Below, in pieces: positions 23,808-32,881 of a stretch of 63,560 bases of DNA. The notes below the pieces were generated by a model. That model saw only the letters and a program-made list of their open reading frames with translations, did not search any database and was not told the DNA's origin. Each line of letters begins with the position of its first letter. Positions within the stretch are counted from its first letter, which is position 1. The stretch is from contig DEIA01000043.1 of the NCBI GenBank assembly GCA_002352225.1, positions 4,468-68,027 of the forward strand. Direction: 5' to 3'. This DNA is from Flammeovirgaceae bacterium UBA2786 (lineage in GTDB: Bacteria; Bacteroidota; Bacteroidia; Cytophagales; Cyclobacteriaceae). A program made the position numbers and the translations under genes.

Positions 23808-25942
23808 AACAGCGTTACATCGCTGATAATTTCGCGGGTTACTTCAAAAAACTCCTTATGAATATTAAAGGGAGCCTCTCCATTTTGCGTTTTAACTACG
23901 TAGCTTCCATCTTCGCGCATAATGTATGAGTTCACGTTATCTCTCAGGTTATAACGCAGCATGTTCATAGCTTGTTTGCGCAACATATCCTGTTCTAAAA
24001 GAAATAACGATTCTATCCTGCGGTCGAAACTGCGTACCATTGCATCGGCACTGCCTATATAAACCTTGGGATCGTTATTGTTATGAAAATAATAAATTCT
24101 GGAGTGTTCCAGATATTCTCCCACAATGGAAATAACTTCTATGTTTTCGCTTAATCCCTTCCTGCCAGGGCGCAAACAGCAAATACCGCGTACAATCAGT
24201 TTAATGGGCACACCTGCTTCTGAAGCTTCGTAGAGTGTATCAATAAACTCTTTGTCCTGAATAGAATTAATCTTAATGATTATACCCGATGGCAACCCAT
24301 TACGGGCATTATCCGCTTCGCGCAACATCAGGTTACATAGTTGTATGCGCATATCCCTTGGCGAAGTTATCAGATTGCGATAAGCCGAGGGCTGGGAATG
24401 TCCTGTGATTACATTAAAGAAATCTGACACATCGCTACCGTAGGTTTCGTTGGTAGTAAGCAACCCCACATCGGTATATACCCGCGATGTAATTTCATTG
24501 TAGTTACCGCTGGCCAGGTGCACGTATCGATATACCTTGTCTTCTTCCTGCCGAACGATTAACAGCAATTTGGTATGCGTTTTTAAACTGCTTACCCCGT
24601 AAATAACAAAACATCCTGCCTGCCGCAACCGATGCGCTTCACGCAGGTTATTCTCTTCATCAAAGCGGGCTTTTACTTCAAAAAGTACCGATACGTGCTT
24701 TCCGTTTTCGGCAGCCCGTAATAATGCAGCCGTAACCCGCGAGTCTTTTGCAACCCGGTAAATGGTAATCTTAATCGAAAGTACTTTTTCATCTTCTGCA
24801 GCCTTCTCCAGTAATTCCAACACAGGATCCATCGAATCGTATGGATGATGCAACAGCACATCACGTTCTTTCAACACTTCAAATATATCGCGCGAACCAA
24901 ATTCAGGGAAAGAAACTGGTCTGCGTGGCGGATGTAACGGAGCCCGTTTATCTTTGAACTCTTTATGGCCAATTATATAGTTCAGTCCGGCAAAATCCAT
25001 CAGACTGTTGACCGGAATAACCATTACATTGGCTTCATCTAAATCCCATTGAATTTTAAGCAACCGAAGTAACCAGGGATCAAATCCTTCCAGCGTATCA
25101 ATCCGTACTACTCTTCCTCTTCTGCGGGTTTGAAGTTTCCGTCTTAATTCTTCCAGAAAGTTAGATTCAATATCTTCACTCTCGTCCAACGTAAAATCTC
25201 CGTTGCGATTAATGCGAAACAAACTGATGCTAATAATCTCGATGTTTCTGAAAAGCTGGTGAATGTTTTTCTCAATTATTTCTTCCAGCGGAACAAACAG
25301 GATAAATCCATCAGATCGTTTAATTTCAAAAAACCGTGGAATATTATTTGGCACCTGAATAAAACTTGCTTTCAGGTTCTGTTGTGCTCCGTCCGATTCC
25401 GCTCTGGTTACTACACCAAATAATAACCTGTTATTCCGTAATGCCGGAAAGGAATGATACCCATCGAACAACATAGGTGTAAGCATGGGGTAAATTGTGC
25501 GATCGAAATATTGATTTGCAAGGTCAGCATCGGCTGGCGACAGATGATTGTAGTCTGCTATCTTAAACCCATTTTCTTCAAAAAGCGGTTTCAGGTTACT
25601 TACATAGTATGTGTTCTGATTATAAACAAACTGCCTGATATCTGATAATAACATTTTGCGGAATGGCTCCTCGCGCAAACCACTATAATCAAACCGCTGC
25701 TTACTATAGTCGAGGTAATTGTACAAACTCCCAAGGCGTATAGTACAAAACTCATCAAGATTAGAGGCAGTAATAGCCAGAAATCTAAGACGGTCGAAAA
25801 CACTCCGGTCTTCCTTACGAGCCTGATCAAGTACACGATCGTTAAACTGCAACCAGCTTAAATCGCGGCTTATATAATTACTCTCACGAATCTGTTGGTG
25901 TACCCGCTCATCGGCCTGTAACGTGTTTGCGTCCGTTTTCAT
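23804..25942 (-). CDS. ppk1: Polyphosphate kinase 1
   Basis: Builds inorganic polyphosphate from ATP reversibly. The 712-residue protein has the four PPK1 domains: N domain with YISRDLSWLQFNDRVLDQA, head, and the two phospholipase-D-like C domains. The C1 domain has HHPYDSMDPVLELLEKAA and IKITIYRVAKDS, and the autophosphorylated His is in SSLKTHTKLLLIVR (about residue 450). C2 has IGSADAMVRSFDRRIESLFLL. It lies five bases downstream of gyrB in the same direction and converges on ppx. Confidence 0.96.
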   Translation of the reverse strand: MKTDANTLQADERVHQQIRESNYISRDLSWLQFNDRVLDQARKEDRSVFDRLRFLAITASNLDEFCTIRLGSLYNYLDYSKQRFDYSGLREEPFRKMLLSDIRQFVYNQNTYYVSNLKPLFEENGFKIADYNHLSPADADLANQYFDRTIYPMLTPMLFDGYHSFPALRNNRLLFGVVTRAESDGAQQNLKASFIQVPNNIPRFFEIKRSDGFILFVPLEEIIEKNIHQLFRNIEIISISLFRINRNGDFTLDESEDIESNFLEELRRKLQTRRRGRVVRIDTLEGFDPWLLRLLKIQWDLDEANVMVIPVNSLMDFAGLNYIIGHKEFKDKRAPLHPPRRPVSFPEFGSRDIFEVLKERDVLLHHPYDSMDPVLELLEKAAEDEKVLSIKITIYRVAKDSRVTAALLRAAENGKHVSVLFEVKARFDEENNLREAHRLRQAGCFVIYGVSSLKTHTKLLLIVRQEEDKVYRYVHLASGNYNEITSRVYTDVGLLTTNETYGSDVSDFFNVITGHSQPSAYRNLITSPRDMRIQLCNLMLREADNARNGLPSGIIIKINSIQDKEFIDTLYEASEAGVPIKLIVRGICCLRPGRKGLSENIEVISIVGEYLEHSRIYYFHNNNDPKVYIGSADAMVRSFDRRIESLFLLEQDMLRKQAMNMLRYNLRDNVNSYIMREDGSYVVKTQNGEAPFNIHKEFFEVTREIISDVTLF

Positions 25943-25947
25943 CGCAT

Positions 25948-27909
25948 TTAAATGTCGATTCTGGCATACTTGGCATTCTTCTCAATAAATTCTCTTCGCG
26001 GTGCTACTTCATCGCCCATTAACATTGAGAAAAGATGATCTGCTTCAGCAGCAGACTCGATAGTAACCTGTTTAAGCGTACGTTTGGATGGATCCATAGT
26101 GGTAGTCCAGAGTTGTTCAGGGTTCATTTCACCTAACCCTTTGTAGCGCTGTACACCTACACTGTCTTCATTGCCACCCCGGCTCATTTCTTTAACAATC
26201 ACATCGCGTTCTTCTTCTGTCCAGCAATAGCGTTCTTCTTTACCGCGTTTCAACAAGTAAAGAGGTGGTAAGGCAATGTATACGTATCCTTGTTCAATCA
26301 AATCGCGCATGTAGCGAAAGAAGAAAGTCAAAATTAAGGTACGAATATGACTTCCATCCACATCGGCATCAGTCATAATAATAACTTTATGATACCTTAG
26401 CTTTGTCATATTAAGTGCTTTGTTATCGTCTTGGGTACCAAACGAAACACCAAGCGCGGTAATCATATTTTTGATTTCATCGTTTTCGTAGATTTTATGT
26501 TCTTGTGCTTTCTCTACGTTCAGAATTTTTCCGCGAAGCGGAAGGATAGCCTGAAAATTTCTGTCGCGACCTTGCTTGGCAGACCCCCCTGCCGAATCGC
26601 CCTCTACCAGGTACAGTTCGCAAATGGCAGGGTCGCTGCTGGCACAATCGGCAAGTTTACCTGGCAACCCGGTGCCCGATAAAACATTTTTGCGTTGCAC
26701 CATTTCGCGGGCTTTGCGCGCAGCAACACGCGCCTGAGCCGCTAATATCACCTTACTTACAATCAGCTTGGCTTCGCGCGGGTTTTCTTCAAGATAGCTT
26801 TGCAACACTTCACCTACTGCTGTATCCACAGCCCCCATGGCATCGGAGTTACCCAACTTTGTTTTGGTTTGCCCTTCAAACTGAGGTTCTGCAACTTTAA
26901 CAGATATTACAGCCGTTAGACCTTCTCGAAAATCATCGCCACTTATTTCAACTTTTGCTTTTTCGAGTAAGCCCGATTTATCGGCATAGCTCTTTAGGGT
27001 TCGCGTAAGCGCTCTGCGAAAACCGGCTACGTGCGTTCCGCCTTCGTGCGTATTGATGTTGTTTACATACGATACCAGGTTTTCGCTGTACGATGAGTTA
27101 TAACTTAAGGCAACCTGTACCGGAATTTCGCTCTTATTGTTTTCAATGTAAATCGGAGCCGGAATAAGGTGTTCGCGGGTGGAGTCCAGGTATTCTACAA
27201 ATTCGCGCAAGCCCCCTTCCGAAAAGAAAGTGGAGCTACGCGGCTTTCCTGTTTCATCTTTATCGCGTAAATCTACAAGGTTAAGTTTAATACCCGGGTT
27301 TAAGAATGCGAGTTCGCGCATGCGGGTAGCCACCGTTTCGTAGTTGTATTCGGTTGTTAGGGTAAATACTTCGTTATCGGGTTTAAAGTGTACACTGGTA
27401 CCGGTTCGTTCCGATTCGCCCACCACGCGTACCGGATATTGTGGAATGCCACGATGATACTCCTGTTCAAAAATTTTACCTTCCCGGTAAACAGTTGCTT
27501 TCAAAACTGATGATAATGCGTTTACGCAGGAAACCCCCACTCCGTGCAACCCACCCGAAACCTTATAGGTGTCTTTATCGAATTTACCCCCCGCATGAAG
27601 CACCGTCATTACTACCTCTAATGCCGAACGCTTTTCTTTCTCGTGCATATCGGTAGGAATACCGCGGCCGTTATCTTCTACCAGTATTGAGTTATCTTCA
27701 TTAATTGTTACATAAATGCTATCGCAGTAGCCGGCAAGGGCTTCATCAATAGAGTTATCTACTACCTCCCAAACCAGGTGGTGAAGTCCTTTTACGCCAA
27801 TATCTCCTATGTACATGGCTGGTCTTTTGCGTACCGCTTCCAGACCCTCTAAAACCTGAATATTATTAGCTGAATAGTTGGTTTCTTTCTTTGGTTTTTG
27901 CTCGCTCAT
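25948..27909 (-). CDS. gyrB: DNA gyrase subunit B
   Basis: ATPase subunit of DNA gyrase. The 653-residue protein has the GHKL ATPase motifs (VWEVVDNSIDEALAGYCD, VEDNGRGIPTDMHEKEKRS, KVSGGLHGVGVSCVNALS), the transducer domain, and the TOPRIM motifs EGDSAGGSAKQGRDR and DADVDGSHIRTL. The C-terminus reads QRYKGLGEMNPEQLWTTTMDP. Length is normal for Bacteroidota gyrB. A minus-strand TATTTTTG box at 27930-27937 fits a -7 element 21 bases before the ATG. The ppk1 gene follows and may be co-transcribed. Confidence 0.97.
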   Translation of the reverse strand: MSEQKPKKETNYSANNIQVLEGLEAVRKRPAMYIGDIGVKGLHHLVWEVVDNSIDEALAGYCDSIYVTINEDNSILVEDNGRGIPTDMHEKEKRSALEVVMTVLHAGGKFDKDTYKVSGGLHGVGVSCVNALSSVLKATVYREGKIFEQEYHRGIPQYPVRVVGESERTGTSVHFKPDNEVFTLTTEYNYETVATRMRELAFLNPGIKLNLVDLRDKDETGKPRSSTFFSEGGLREFVEYLDSTREHLIPAPIYIENNKSEIPVQVALSYNSSYSENLVSYVNNINTHEGGTHVAGFRRALTRTLKSYADKSGLLEKAKVEISGDDFREGLTAVISVKVAEPQFEGQTKTKLGNSDAMGAVDTAVGEVLQSYLEENPREAKLIVSKVILAAQARVAARKAREMVQRKNVLSGTGLPGKLADCASSDPAICELYLVEGDSAGGSAKQGRDRNFQAILPLRGKILNVEKAQEHKIYENDEIKNMITALGVSFGTQDDNKALNMTKLRYHKVIIMTDADVDGSHIRTLILTFFFRYMRDLIEQGYVYIALPPLYLLKRGKEERYCWTEEERDVIVKEMSRGGNEDSVGVQRYKGLGEMNPEQLWTTTMDPSKRTLKQVTIESAAEADHLFSMLMGDEVAPRREFIEKNAKYARIDI

Positions 27910-28069
27910 TTTGGCTTTTTATAAACCGACAAAAATAAGGTTTTTGATAGTGTTTTCCGCATTTTTATTACGTATTGGGTAAGTATTTTTCAATAATTTT
28001 AACGGGCACCAAAGTCAGTTTGTTCATCCTTAATTTAATCCTTAGTTTTAATCGTTAAGCAAGCTTTTT

Positions 28070-29443
28070 ATGCGCGTTTTACCCGTGATTTTGGCCCTCC
28101 TATTCAGTGTTTCAACTCAGGCACAGCGAACATTTTCGGTGCTGGAGCAACCCTTGTTTAGTACGGCAAGCGACTCTGTAAAATATGCTCAGCTCAATCA
28201 GATTATCCGAGAAGCAATGGGACAGCAGCGTACTCTTCCGGATAGTTTGATGGAGGAGTTTCGTGCTATGCGGGCACGGATTACAGGATATAAAAGGCAA
28301 TACAAATCTTCGCCCGGTTTTATTACCCTGGATAGCCTGAAAAAGCTACCCGATAAGTCGCAGGTTCGCCAGTTAAGTATCTCAAACTTAAAATCCCGTA
28401 AACTACCAGCAGCGGTTTACTCCTGCCCCAATTTAGAGGAACTCGAATTGGTGCATACGCAAATCAAAAATATTAAGCGCTTAAACCGGTTTGCTGCCCT
28501 TACGGGATTATACATTCTGAATAACAACCCAAAGGGCAAAATCCGGATAGGTAAAACCAAAACTGTGCGCACGGTTGTAATGCGTGGCGATACTCCGGAT
28601 TTGCCGGGTTCATTCGCTCCAGTGGTTGCACTTGAACGGCTTGATCTGGCTCATAATGGAATTTCAACTTTTCCAAAAGGCCTAACCCGAAACAAAAACC
28701 TGAAGCAACTTATTCTGAGTAATAACGCCATTGTCGAATTGAAAATACCGGCATTACCTACTCTTGAAAAGCTGGAATTGATACGCAATAAGATTGAGCA
28801 TATTCCCGAGTCAATCAGTAACCTAAGCGGGCTGAAACAACTTACGTTAAACTACAATTCGATCAACTCAGTTACCCCTTCTATATCCAATCTGTTAAAA
28901 CTAGAACAACTCTCGTTCTACCAGAACAAGTTGAACACTATACCCGATGGGGTTTACAGCCTGCCAGCCTTACGCGAAATTGATTTATACCACAACGAAA
29001 TTGAGCGGGTAGATAAACGGATTGCTAATCTTAAGCAACTTGAAGTATTGTATCTCTCGCATAACCGAATTATAAGTTTACCTGCAGAACTTAGTAGTCT
29101 TACTAACTTGCAGGAGCTTTATTTATCCGATAACCGATTGGTAGAACTACCGGCCGGATTAAATCAATTACAGAATTTAAAAGTATTACGCGTAAACAAC
29201 AATCGCCTGGTACAGGCTCCTGTTTCTGTAACCAACCTGATACGGTTAGAAAACCTGGATATTTCAGGAAACCAAATTAACGAATTACCAAACGGGCTGG
29301 ATGGATTACCGGTATTAAAGATTTTAGTAATGATGAATAACCCCTGGAACGAGACCAGCCGCAACTTAATACCAGCCATAACCCGAACGCTACGCAACAA
29401 GTCGGTGGTAGTACACATAGAGGAACGACTAAGTGAAAATTGA
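28070..29443 (+). CDS. Secreted leucine-rich-repeat protein
   Basis: A 457-residue protein with a signal peptide (residues 1-18, VSTQAQ) and about twelve leucine-rich repeats from residue 100 to 440 of the form L..L.LS.N.I..LP..L..L..L (for example LEVLYLSHNRIISLPAEL and LQELYLSDNRLVELPAGL), a class of solenoid used for protein-protein binding at the cell surface. No lipobox or sorting tail is evident. It is divergent from gyrB and converges on ppk2. A binding partner cannot be predicted. Confidence 0.9.
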   Translation: MRVLPVILALLFSVSTQAQRTFSVLEQPLFSTASDSVKYAQLNQIIREAMGQQRTLPDSLMEEFRAMRARITGYKRQYKSSPGFITLDSLKKLPDKSQVRQLSISNLKSRKLPAAVYSCPNLEELELVHTQIKNIKRLNRFAALTGLYILNNNPKGKIRIGKTKTVRTVVMRGDTPDLPGSFAPVVALERLDLAHNGISTFPKGLTRNKNLKQLILSNNAIVELKIPALPTLEKLELIRNKIEHIPESISNLSGLKQLTLNYNSINSVTPSISNLLKLEQLSFYQNKLNTIPDGVYSLPALREIDLYHNEIERVDKRIANLKQLEVLYLSHNRIISLPAELSSLTNLQELYLSDNRLVELPAGLNQLQNLKVLRVNNNRLVQAPVSVTNLIRLENLDISGNQINELPNGLDGLPVLKILVMMNNPWNETSRNLIPAITRTLRNKSVVVHIEERLSEN

Positions 29444-29448
29444 ACAGA

Positions 29449-30393
29449 CTATTTTTTCTTCCCTGATTTCTTACTCTTCTCCTTCTTTCCATTCTCTTTC
29501 TCACTCATCAACTGCAGTTTTGCCTTTTGCAGTTCCTCTTTCTGGGCCTGGCTAACCACCGGATAGTTGATTTCAAGTTTGGCAAACTGGCGTGCAATAA
29601 TGGCTGCTATAGCCAGCCTAGCAAACCATTTGTCATCAGCCGGTACAACAAACCAGGGTGCATACTCGGTAGAAGTTGCACTTAACGCTTCGCTATAAAC
29701 TTTCTGATACTCGTCCCAGAAGGCTCGTTCTTTTAAATCCGACAAAGAAAACTTCCAGTTTTTGCTGGGGTCGTCTATGCGTTCCAGAAATCGTTTCTTT
29801 TGTTCTTTTTTCGATACATGCAAAAAGAATTTTAGTATGATAGTGCCGTTATCGGAAAGGTTTTTCTCAAACCGCCTGATTTGTTTATACCGTTGCTGCC
29901 AGAACTTGTCGTCAATTTTTTTTACCGAATCTACACCCGGAATATGTTCATTTAAAATCCACTCGGGGTGCACTTTGGTTACCAGCACGTTCTCATAATG
30001 CGATCGATTATGAATAGCAATTTCGCCCCTTGCCGGCAATACCAACTGATGACGCCAGAAATAATCATGATCTAATTCTGCCGAGGTAGGAGCTTTAAAA
30101 CTATGCACTTTGACACCCAACGGATTGAACCCCGACATGATGTGTTTAACAGCACCATCTTTGCCGGCTGCATCCATAGCTTGAAAAACAATAAGAATAC
30201 TGTACCGGTTATGGGCATAAAGTTCATCCTGCACTTCCGCCAGATGCTTCCTCCCCTCTTCCAATAATTTTTCGGCTTCAGCTTTGTTTAAGGTTTTACC
30301 TTTATACTCGGTATCAAAATCCTTTAACTTTATTGTTTTGCCAGGCTTAACCATCAGCTTTTTTAATTCAATGTTTTTTTCATCGGTAAGCAT
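29449..30393 (-). CDS. Polyphosphate kinase 2 family (polyphosphate:nucleotide phosphotransferase)
   Basis: Uses polyphosphate to phosphorylate nucleotides. The 314-residue protein has the PPK2 core: Walker A-like FQAMDAAGKDGAVKHIM (about residues 70-86), HSFKAPTSAELDHDYFWRH, and the NRSHYENVLVTKVHPE motif (about 130-145), with the lid RRFEKNLSDNGTIILKFFLHVSK. The IHNRSHYE form resembles the class that phosphorylates AMP or ADP (class III), as in Cytophaga hutchinsonii, rather than the class I ADP type, but that is by impression. The C-terminus is a Lys-rich tail. Near ppk1 and ppx, so a polyphosphate cluster. Confidence 0.92.
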   Translation of the reverse strand: MLTDEKNIELKKLMVKPGKTIKLKDFDTEYKGKTLNKAEAEKLLEEGRKHLAEVQDELYAHNRYSILIVFQAMDAAGKDGAVKHIMSGFNPLGVKVHSFKAPTSAELDHDYFWRHQLVLPARGEIAIHNRSHYENVLVTKVHPEWILNEHIPGVDSVKKIDDKFWQQRYKQIRRFEKNLSDNGTIILKFFLHVSKKEQKKRFLERIDDPSKNWKFSLSDLKERAFWDEYQKVYSEALSATSTEYAPWFVVPADDKWFARLAIAAIIARQFAKLEINYPVVSQAQKEELQKAKLQLMSEKENGKKEKSKKSGKKK

Positions 30394-30518
30394 ATAAACA
30401 AAGGTTTAGTTTTCTCTAAGCTACTGAAAGGTAAAGATTACCCGCTATGACTTTTGTCACTTTTTTTTGACCCCTCAGCGAAAAGAAATAAACAGGCTAA
30501 GACAAATATTGTTTCTTT

Positions 30519-30986
30519 GTGGTGTTGAATCTGCGGCTTACACATATCCTTATTCCTATCCTGATAGTAATCAGCCAGACACTGGTAGCCCAGGGTGATG
30601 TAGAGGCTATTAAACGAGTAATTGAGCAAGAAAGCACAGCCTATTTTAATGTGGATTATAAAGCCTGGTCCGAAACCTGGGTACAGGCCCCACATGCCTA
30701 TTGGTCGTACACCGATGTTACCGGAACCCGCTTTTTAGATGGTTGGAATGCCATAAGAACCTCACTTGGGAGTTACTTTAATACCGTTCAACCCTCGTCT
30801 GGCGAAATTACCAATCACTGGCTTGAAGTACGGGTTTATGAGAACGGAGCGTATGTACGCTTTACCCAACTGGCAATTGACGGAGCCGACCGGACCGAGA
30901 CAGCACAAATACGGGTTCTGGAAAAACAGAACGGCCAATGGCGGGTAGTCTGCATGCAGGCAACCGATCGCACCTCGGCCCGATAA
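30519..30986 (+). CDS. Secreted NTF2-like (SnoaL/DUF4440-type) protein, paralogue 1
   Basis: A 155-residue protein with an N-terminal hydrophobic signal (LTHILIPILIVISQTLVAQ) and an NTF2-like alpha+beta cone fold inferred from AIKRVIEQESTAYFNVDYKAW, HAYWSYTD, GWNAIRTSLGSYF and the final RVLEKQNGQWRVVCMQ strand pair. No enzymatic residues can be assigned. It is about half identical to the next gene, so they are tandem duplicates. Starts with GTG, GTG and TTG in a row at 30519-30527; a TTTCTTTG box at 30512-30519 argues that one of the later two is used. Confidence 0.82.
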   Translation: MVLNLRLTHILIPILIVISQTLVAQGDVEAIKRVIEQESTAYFNVDYKAWSETWVQAPHAYWSYTDVTGTRFLDGWNAIRTSLGSYFNTVQPSSGEITNHWLEVRVYENGAYVRFTQLAIDGADRTETAQIRVLEKQNGQWRVVCMQATDRTSAR

Positions 30987-31027
30987 GCCAAACTATTTGT
31001 AATAAAACAACTTTAAAATTATCGGAG

Positions 31028-31050
31028 TATTGGTTACCTTATAACCAATA
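31028..31050. promoter_or_regulatory. 9-bp perfect inverted repeat before NTF2-like paralogue 2
   Basis: TATTGGTTA and its exact complement TAACCAATA surround CCTTA, ending 13 bases before the ATG at 31064. It could be a repressor operator or an RNA hairpin in the short leader. Confidence 0.55.
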
Positions 31051-31063
31051 AAAACTACCTGCC

Positions 31064-31561
31064 ATGAAAAATCCATACCGCTTACTAATTGCCGGACTGT
31101 TTTGCCTGGTGGCTGCAGTTGCCGGAGCTCAGGATTCAAAGGAAGTTGTTGCTATTAAAGCAGCCATTGAAAAAGAAACCGATTCGTTTTTTAATTTGAA
31201 ACGAAAAGAATGGGAAGACTCGTGGTTACAAAGTCAGTATGCCTATTGGTCTTACTCTGACTCTACAGGCACTAGTTTTATTGAGGGCTGGGAAGGTATT
31301 CGTAAATCATTTGATGATTATTTTCGTACGCATGTGGCCAGCCGCAACATAGATGTGGCACATCAGCAAGGTTCTATAAAGATTGACCGAACCTGGATAA
31401 GTGTTCGTGTATATGGTAATGGCGCATACGCACGGTATACTCAACGGGTAAAAGACGACATTGATCGTGATGAGACTTCTCAAATCCGTATTCTTGAAAA
31501 AGGAAAAGACGGCAAGTGGCGAATTGCATGCGTAGGCGCCATAGCAATCTATCCGAAGTAG
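31064..31561 (+). CDS. Secreted NTF2-like (SnoaL/DUF4440-type) protein, paralogue 2
   Basis: A 165-residue protein with a signal peptide (residues 1-22, GAQ) and the same core as its neighbour: AIKAAIEKETDSFFNLKRKEW, QYAYWSYSDSTGTSFIEGWEGI, RVYGNGAYARYTQR and ILEKGKDGKWRIACVGA. It has an insert of about 15 residues (VASRNIDVAHQQGS region) absent in paralogue 1. Many such proteins in Bacteroidota are uncharacterised; NTF2-like folds serve as enzymes, binding domains or immunity proteins. A separate promoter is possible given the 77-base gap and inverted repeat. Confidence 0.85.
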   Translation: MKNPYRLLIAGLFCLVAAVAGAQDSKEVVAIKAAIEKETDSFFNLKRKEWEDSWLQSQYAYWSYSDSTGTSFIEGWEGIRKSFDDYFRTHVASRNIDVAHQQGSIKIDRTWISVRVYGNGAYARYTQRVKDDIDRDETSQIRILEKGKDGKWRIACVGAIAIYPK

Positions 31562-31663
31562 CGCACGTTGTTTGACCTTAAAACAGGGCTTGTGTTTAAA
31601 TACAGAAGAACGGCAATACTATGTTAATCATCTTGCTGAAGGCAACCTGTAAACCAATCCAGA

Positions 31664-32044
31664 TTAAAGCACGTGCTGCTCAAATAAACGTTCCAACACA
31701 TCCTCTGGATTATCGGTAATACCCGGATGCACTTTTGATGTTTGTACAACGGTACTACGGGTTGCAGTAAGCCAGCGAAAACGCTCGGCTGGTGCCAGTT
31801 CGCCAATAGGCCCACTTCCTTTACCCCCGGCACTTATTCTTTCAAATGATTGAATATACCCGCGAACTTCGTCTAATTCAATCGCTTTGCAAAACGCATG
31901 AATACGAGCTTCGTTAATAACAACTTTAGTTTTTAAAAATTTCAAAGGCCCGCAATACAAGATTACTCCCACATTCACGAATTCTTCTCGTTCTACCTTG
32001 GGTACTACCCTTATAATAGCATATTCAAAAACGTGACTGGGCAT
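31664..32044 (-). CDS. DUF3037 family protein
   Basis: A 126-residue protein with the DUF3037 pattern FEYAIIRVVPKVEREEFVNVGVILYC and LAPAERFRWLTATRSTVVQTSKVHPG. The family is of unknown function and is commonly encoded next to a short HipA-like kinase, as here, with the two frames overlapping by about 20 bases. The start at 32044 (MPSHVFEYAI) is preferred over 32062 because it gives the usual family N-terminus. Confidence 0.88.
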   Translation of the reverse strand: MPSHVFEYAIIRVVPKVEREEFVNVGVILYCGPLKFLKTKVVINEARIHAFCKAIELDEVRGYIQSFERISAGGKGSGPIGELAPAERFRWLTATRSTVVQTSKVHPGITDNPEDVLERLFEQHVL

Positions 32045-32804
32045 AAAGAGCTTCGTTAACAAAGAAATCAGCGTGGGCGATGCGCGAAGTTAATAATTGC
32101 AGGTAAGCCATCCTGTGCTCTTCTGTGGAATTAAATCCGGGTTCATTTTCCAGCCATTCGCCCGGGATTAAAGCAACAAGCGATTGTAGTTTTTCAGGTG
32201 TAAGCAAGGCAACCAGTGAGGCGCTTACTTCCTTTAACCGGGTGGCAACCGGTAGCAATACATGGTCTTTTATTTTTGGAAATGGCCGTTCAGGATTTTG
32301 CCAATCGTGCCAGGTATGATGCACATACAATGCCGCTCCATGATCGATGAGCCAAAGTTCTTTATGCCACCAAAGCATATTGGTATTACGCACCGTGCGA
32401 TCTACATTGTGTAGCAAACAATCCAGCCACACAATTTTAGAAGCCAGGGTAGCATCAATTTTAGTTACAAGCGGATCGAATGTTACAGCGCCCGACAGAT
32501 AATGAACAGCCAGATTTAACCCAACACTGGCTTTCAGTAAATCCTGAATTTCCTCATCACCTTCAATTCGGCCAAACGCTACATCAAGATTGGCAAAAAC
32601 TATTTCGGGAACATGAAGACCCAACATTCGGGCAATCTCACCGCCAAGCAATTCTGCGATTAGCGCTTTTCGTCCCTGCCCTGCGCCTCTAAACTTTAAT
32701 ACATACAAAAACTGATCGTCCGCTTCTACCAAAGCAGGCAACGATCCTCCCTCCCGCAAAGGGGTGATGTACCGGGTAATGTTTACGTGCCGAAGTGTGT
32801 GCAT
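32025..32804 (-). CDS. Short HipA-like kinase
   Basis: A 259-residue protein resembling the C-terminal catalytic lobe of HipA Ser/Thr kinases. It shows the nucleotide-binding lysine region YVLKFRGAGQGRKALIAELLGGEIARMLG, the catalytic loop HNVDRTVRNTN (about residue 130) and the metal-binding LIDHG (the DFG equivalent). It lacks the N-terminal HipA domain and no HipB antitoxin is nearby; instead the DUF3037 gene overlaps its 3' end. Canonical HipA phosphorylates glutamyl-tRNA synthetase; the target here is unknown. It could be a housekeeping phosphotransferase rather than a toxin. Confidence 0.85.
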   Translation of the reverse strand: MHTLRHVNITRYITPLREGGSLPALVEADDQFLYVLKFRGAGQGRKALIAELLGGEIARMLGLHVPEIVFANLDVAFGRIEGDEEIQDLLKASVGLNLAVHYLSGAVTFDPLVTKIDATLASKIVWLDCLLHNVDRTVRNTNMLWWHKELWLIDHGAALYVHHTWHDWQNPERPFPKIKDHVLLPVATRLKEVSASLVALLTPEKLQSLVALIPGEWLENEPGFNSTEEHRMAYLQLLTSRIAHADFFVNEALYAQSRF

Positions 32805-32881
32805 ACTAATTCATTGCCAAATTAGGAGATTCTATTCAATTAATGAGAATCTGTATTACCTTCAACATTTCAATTTAGGTT

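Noticed and set aside
32025..32804. Canonical hipBA toxin-antitoxin locus
   Set aside because: No HipB-like helix-turn-helix gene is adjacent, and the kinase lacks the HipA N-terminal domain.
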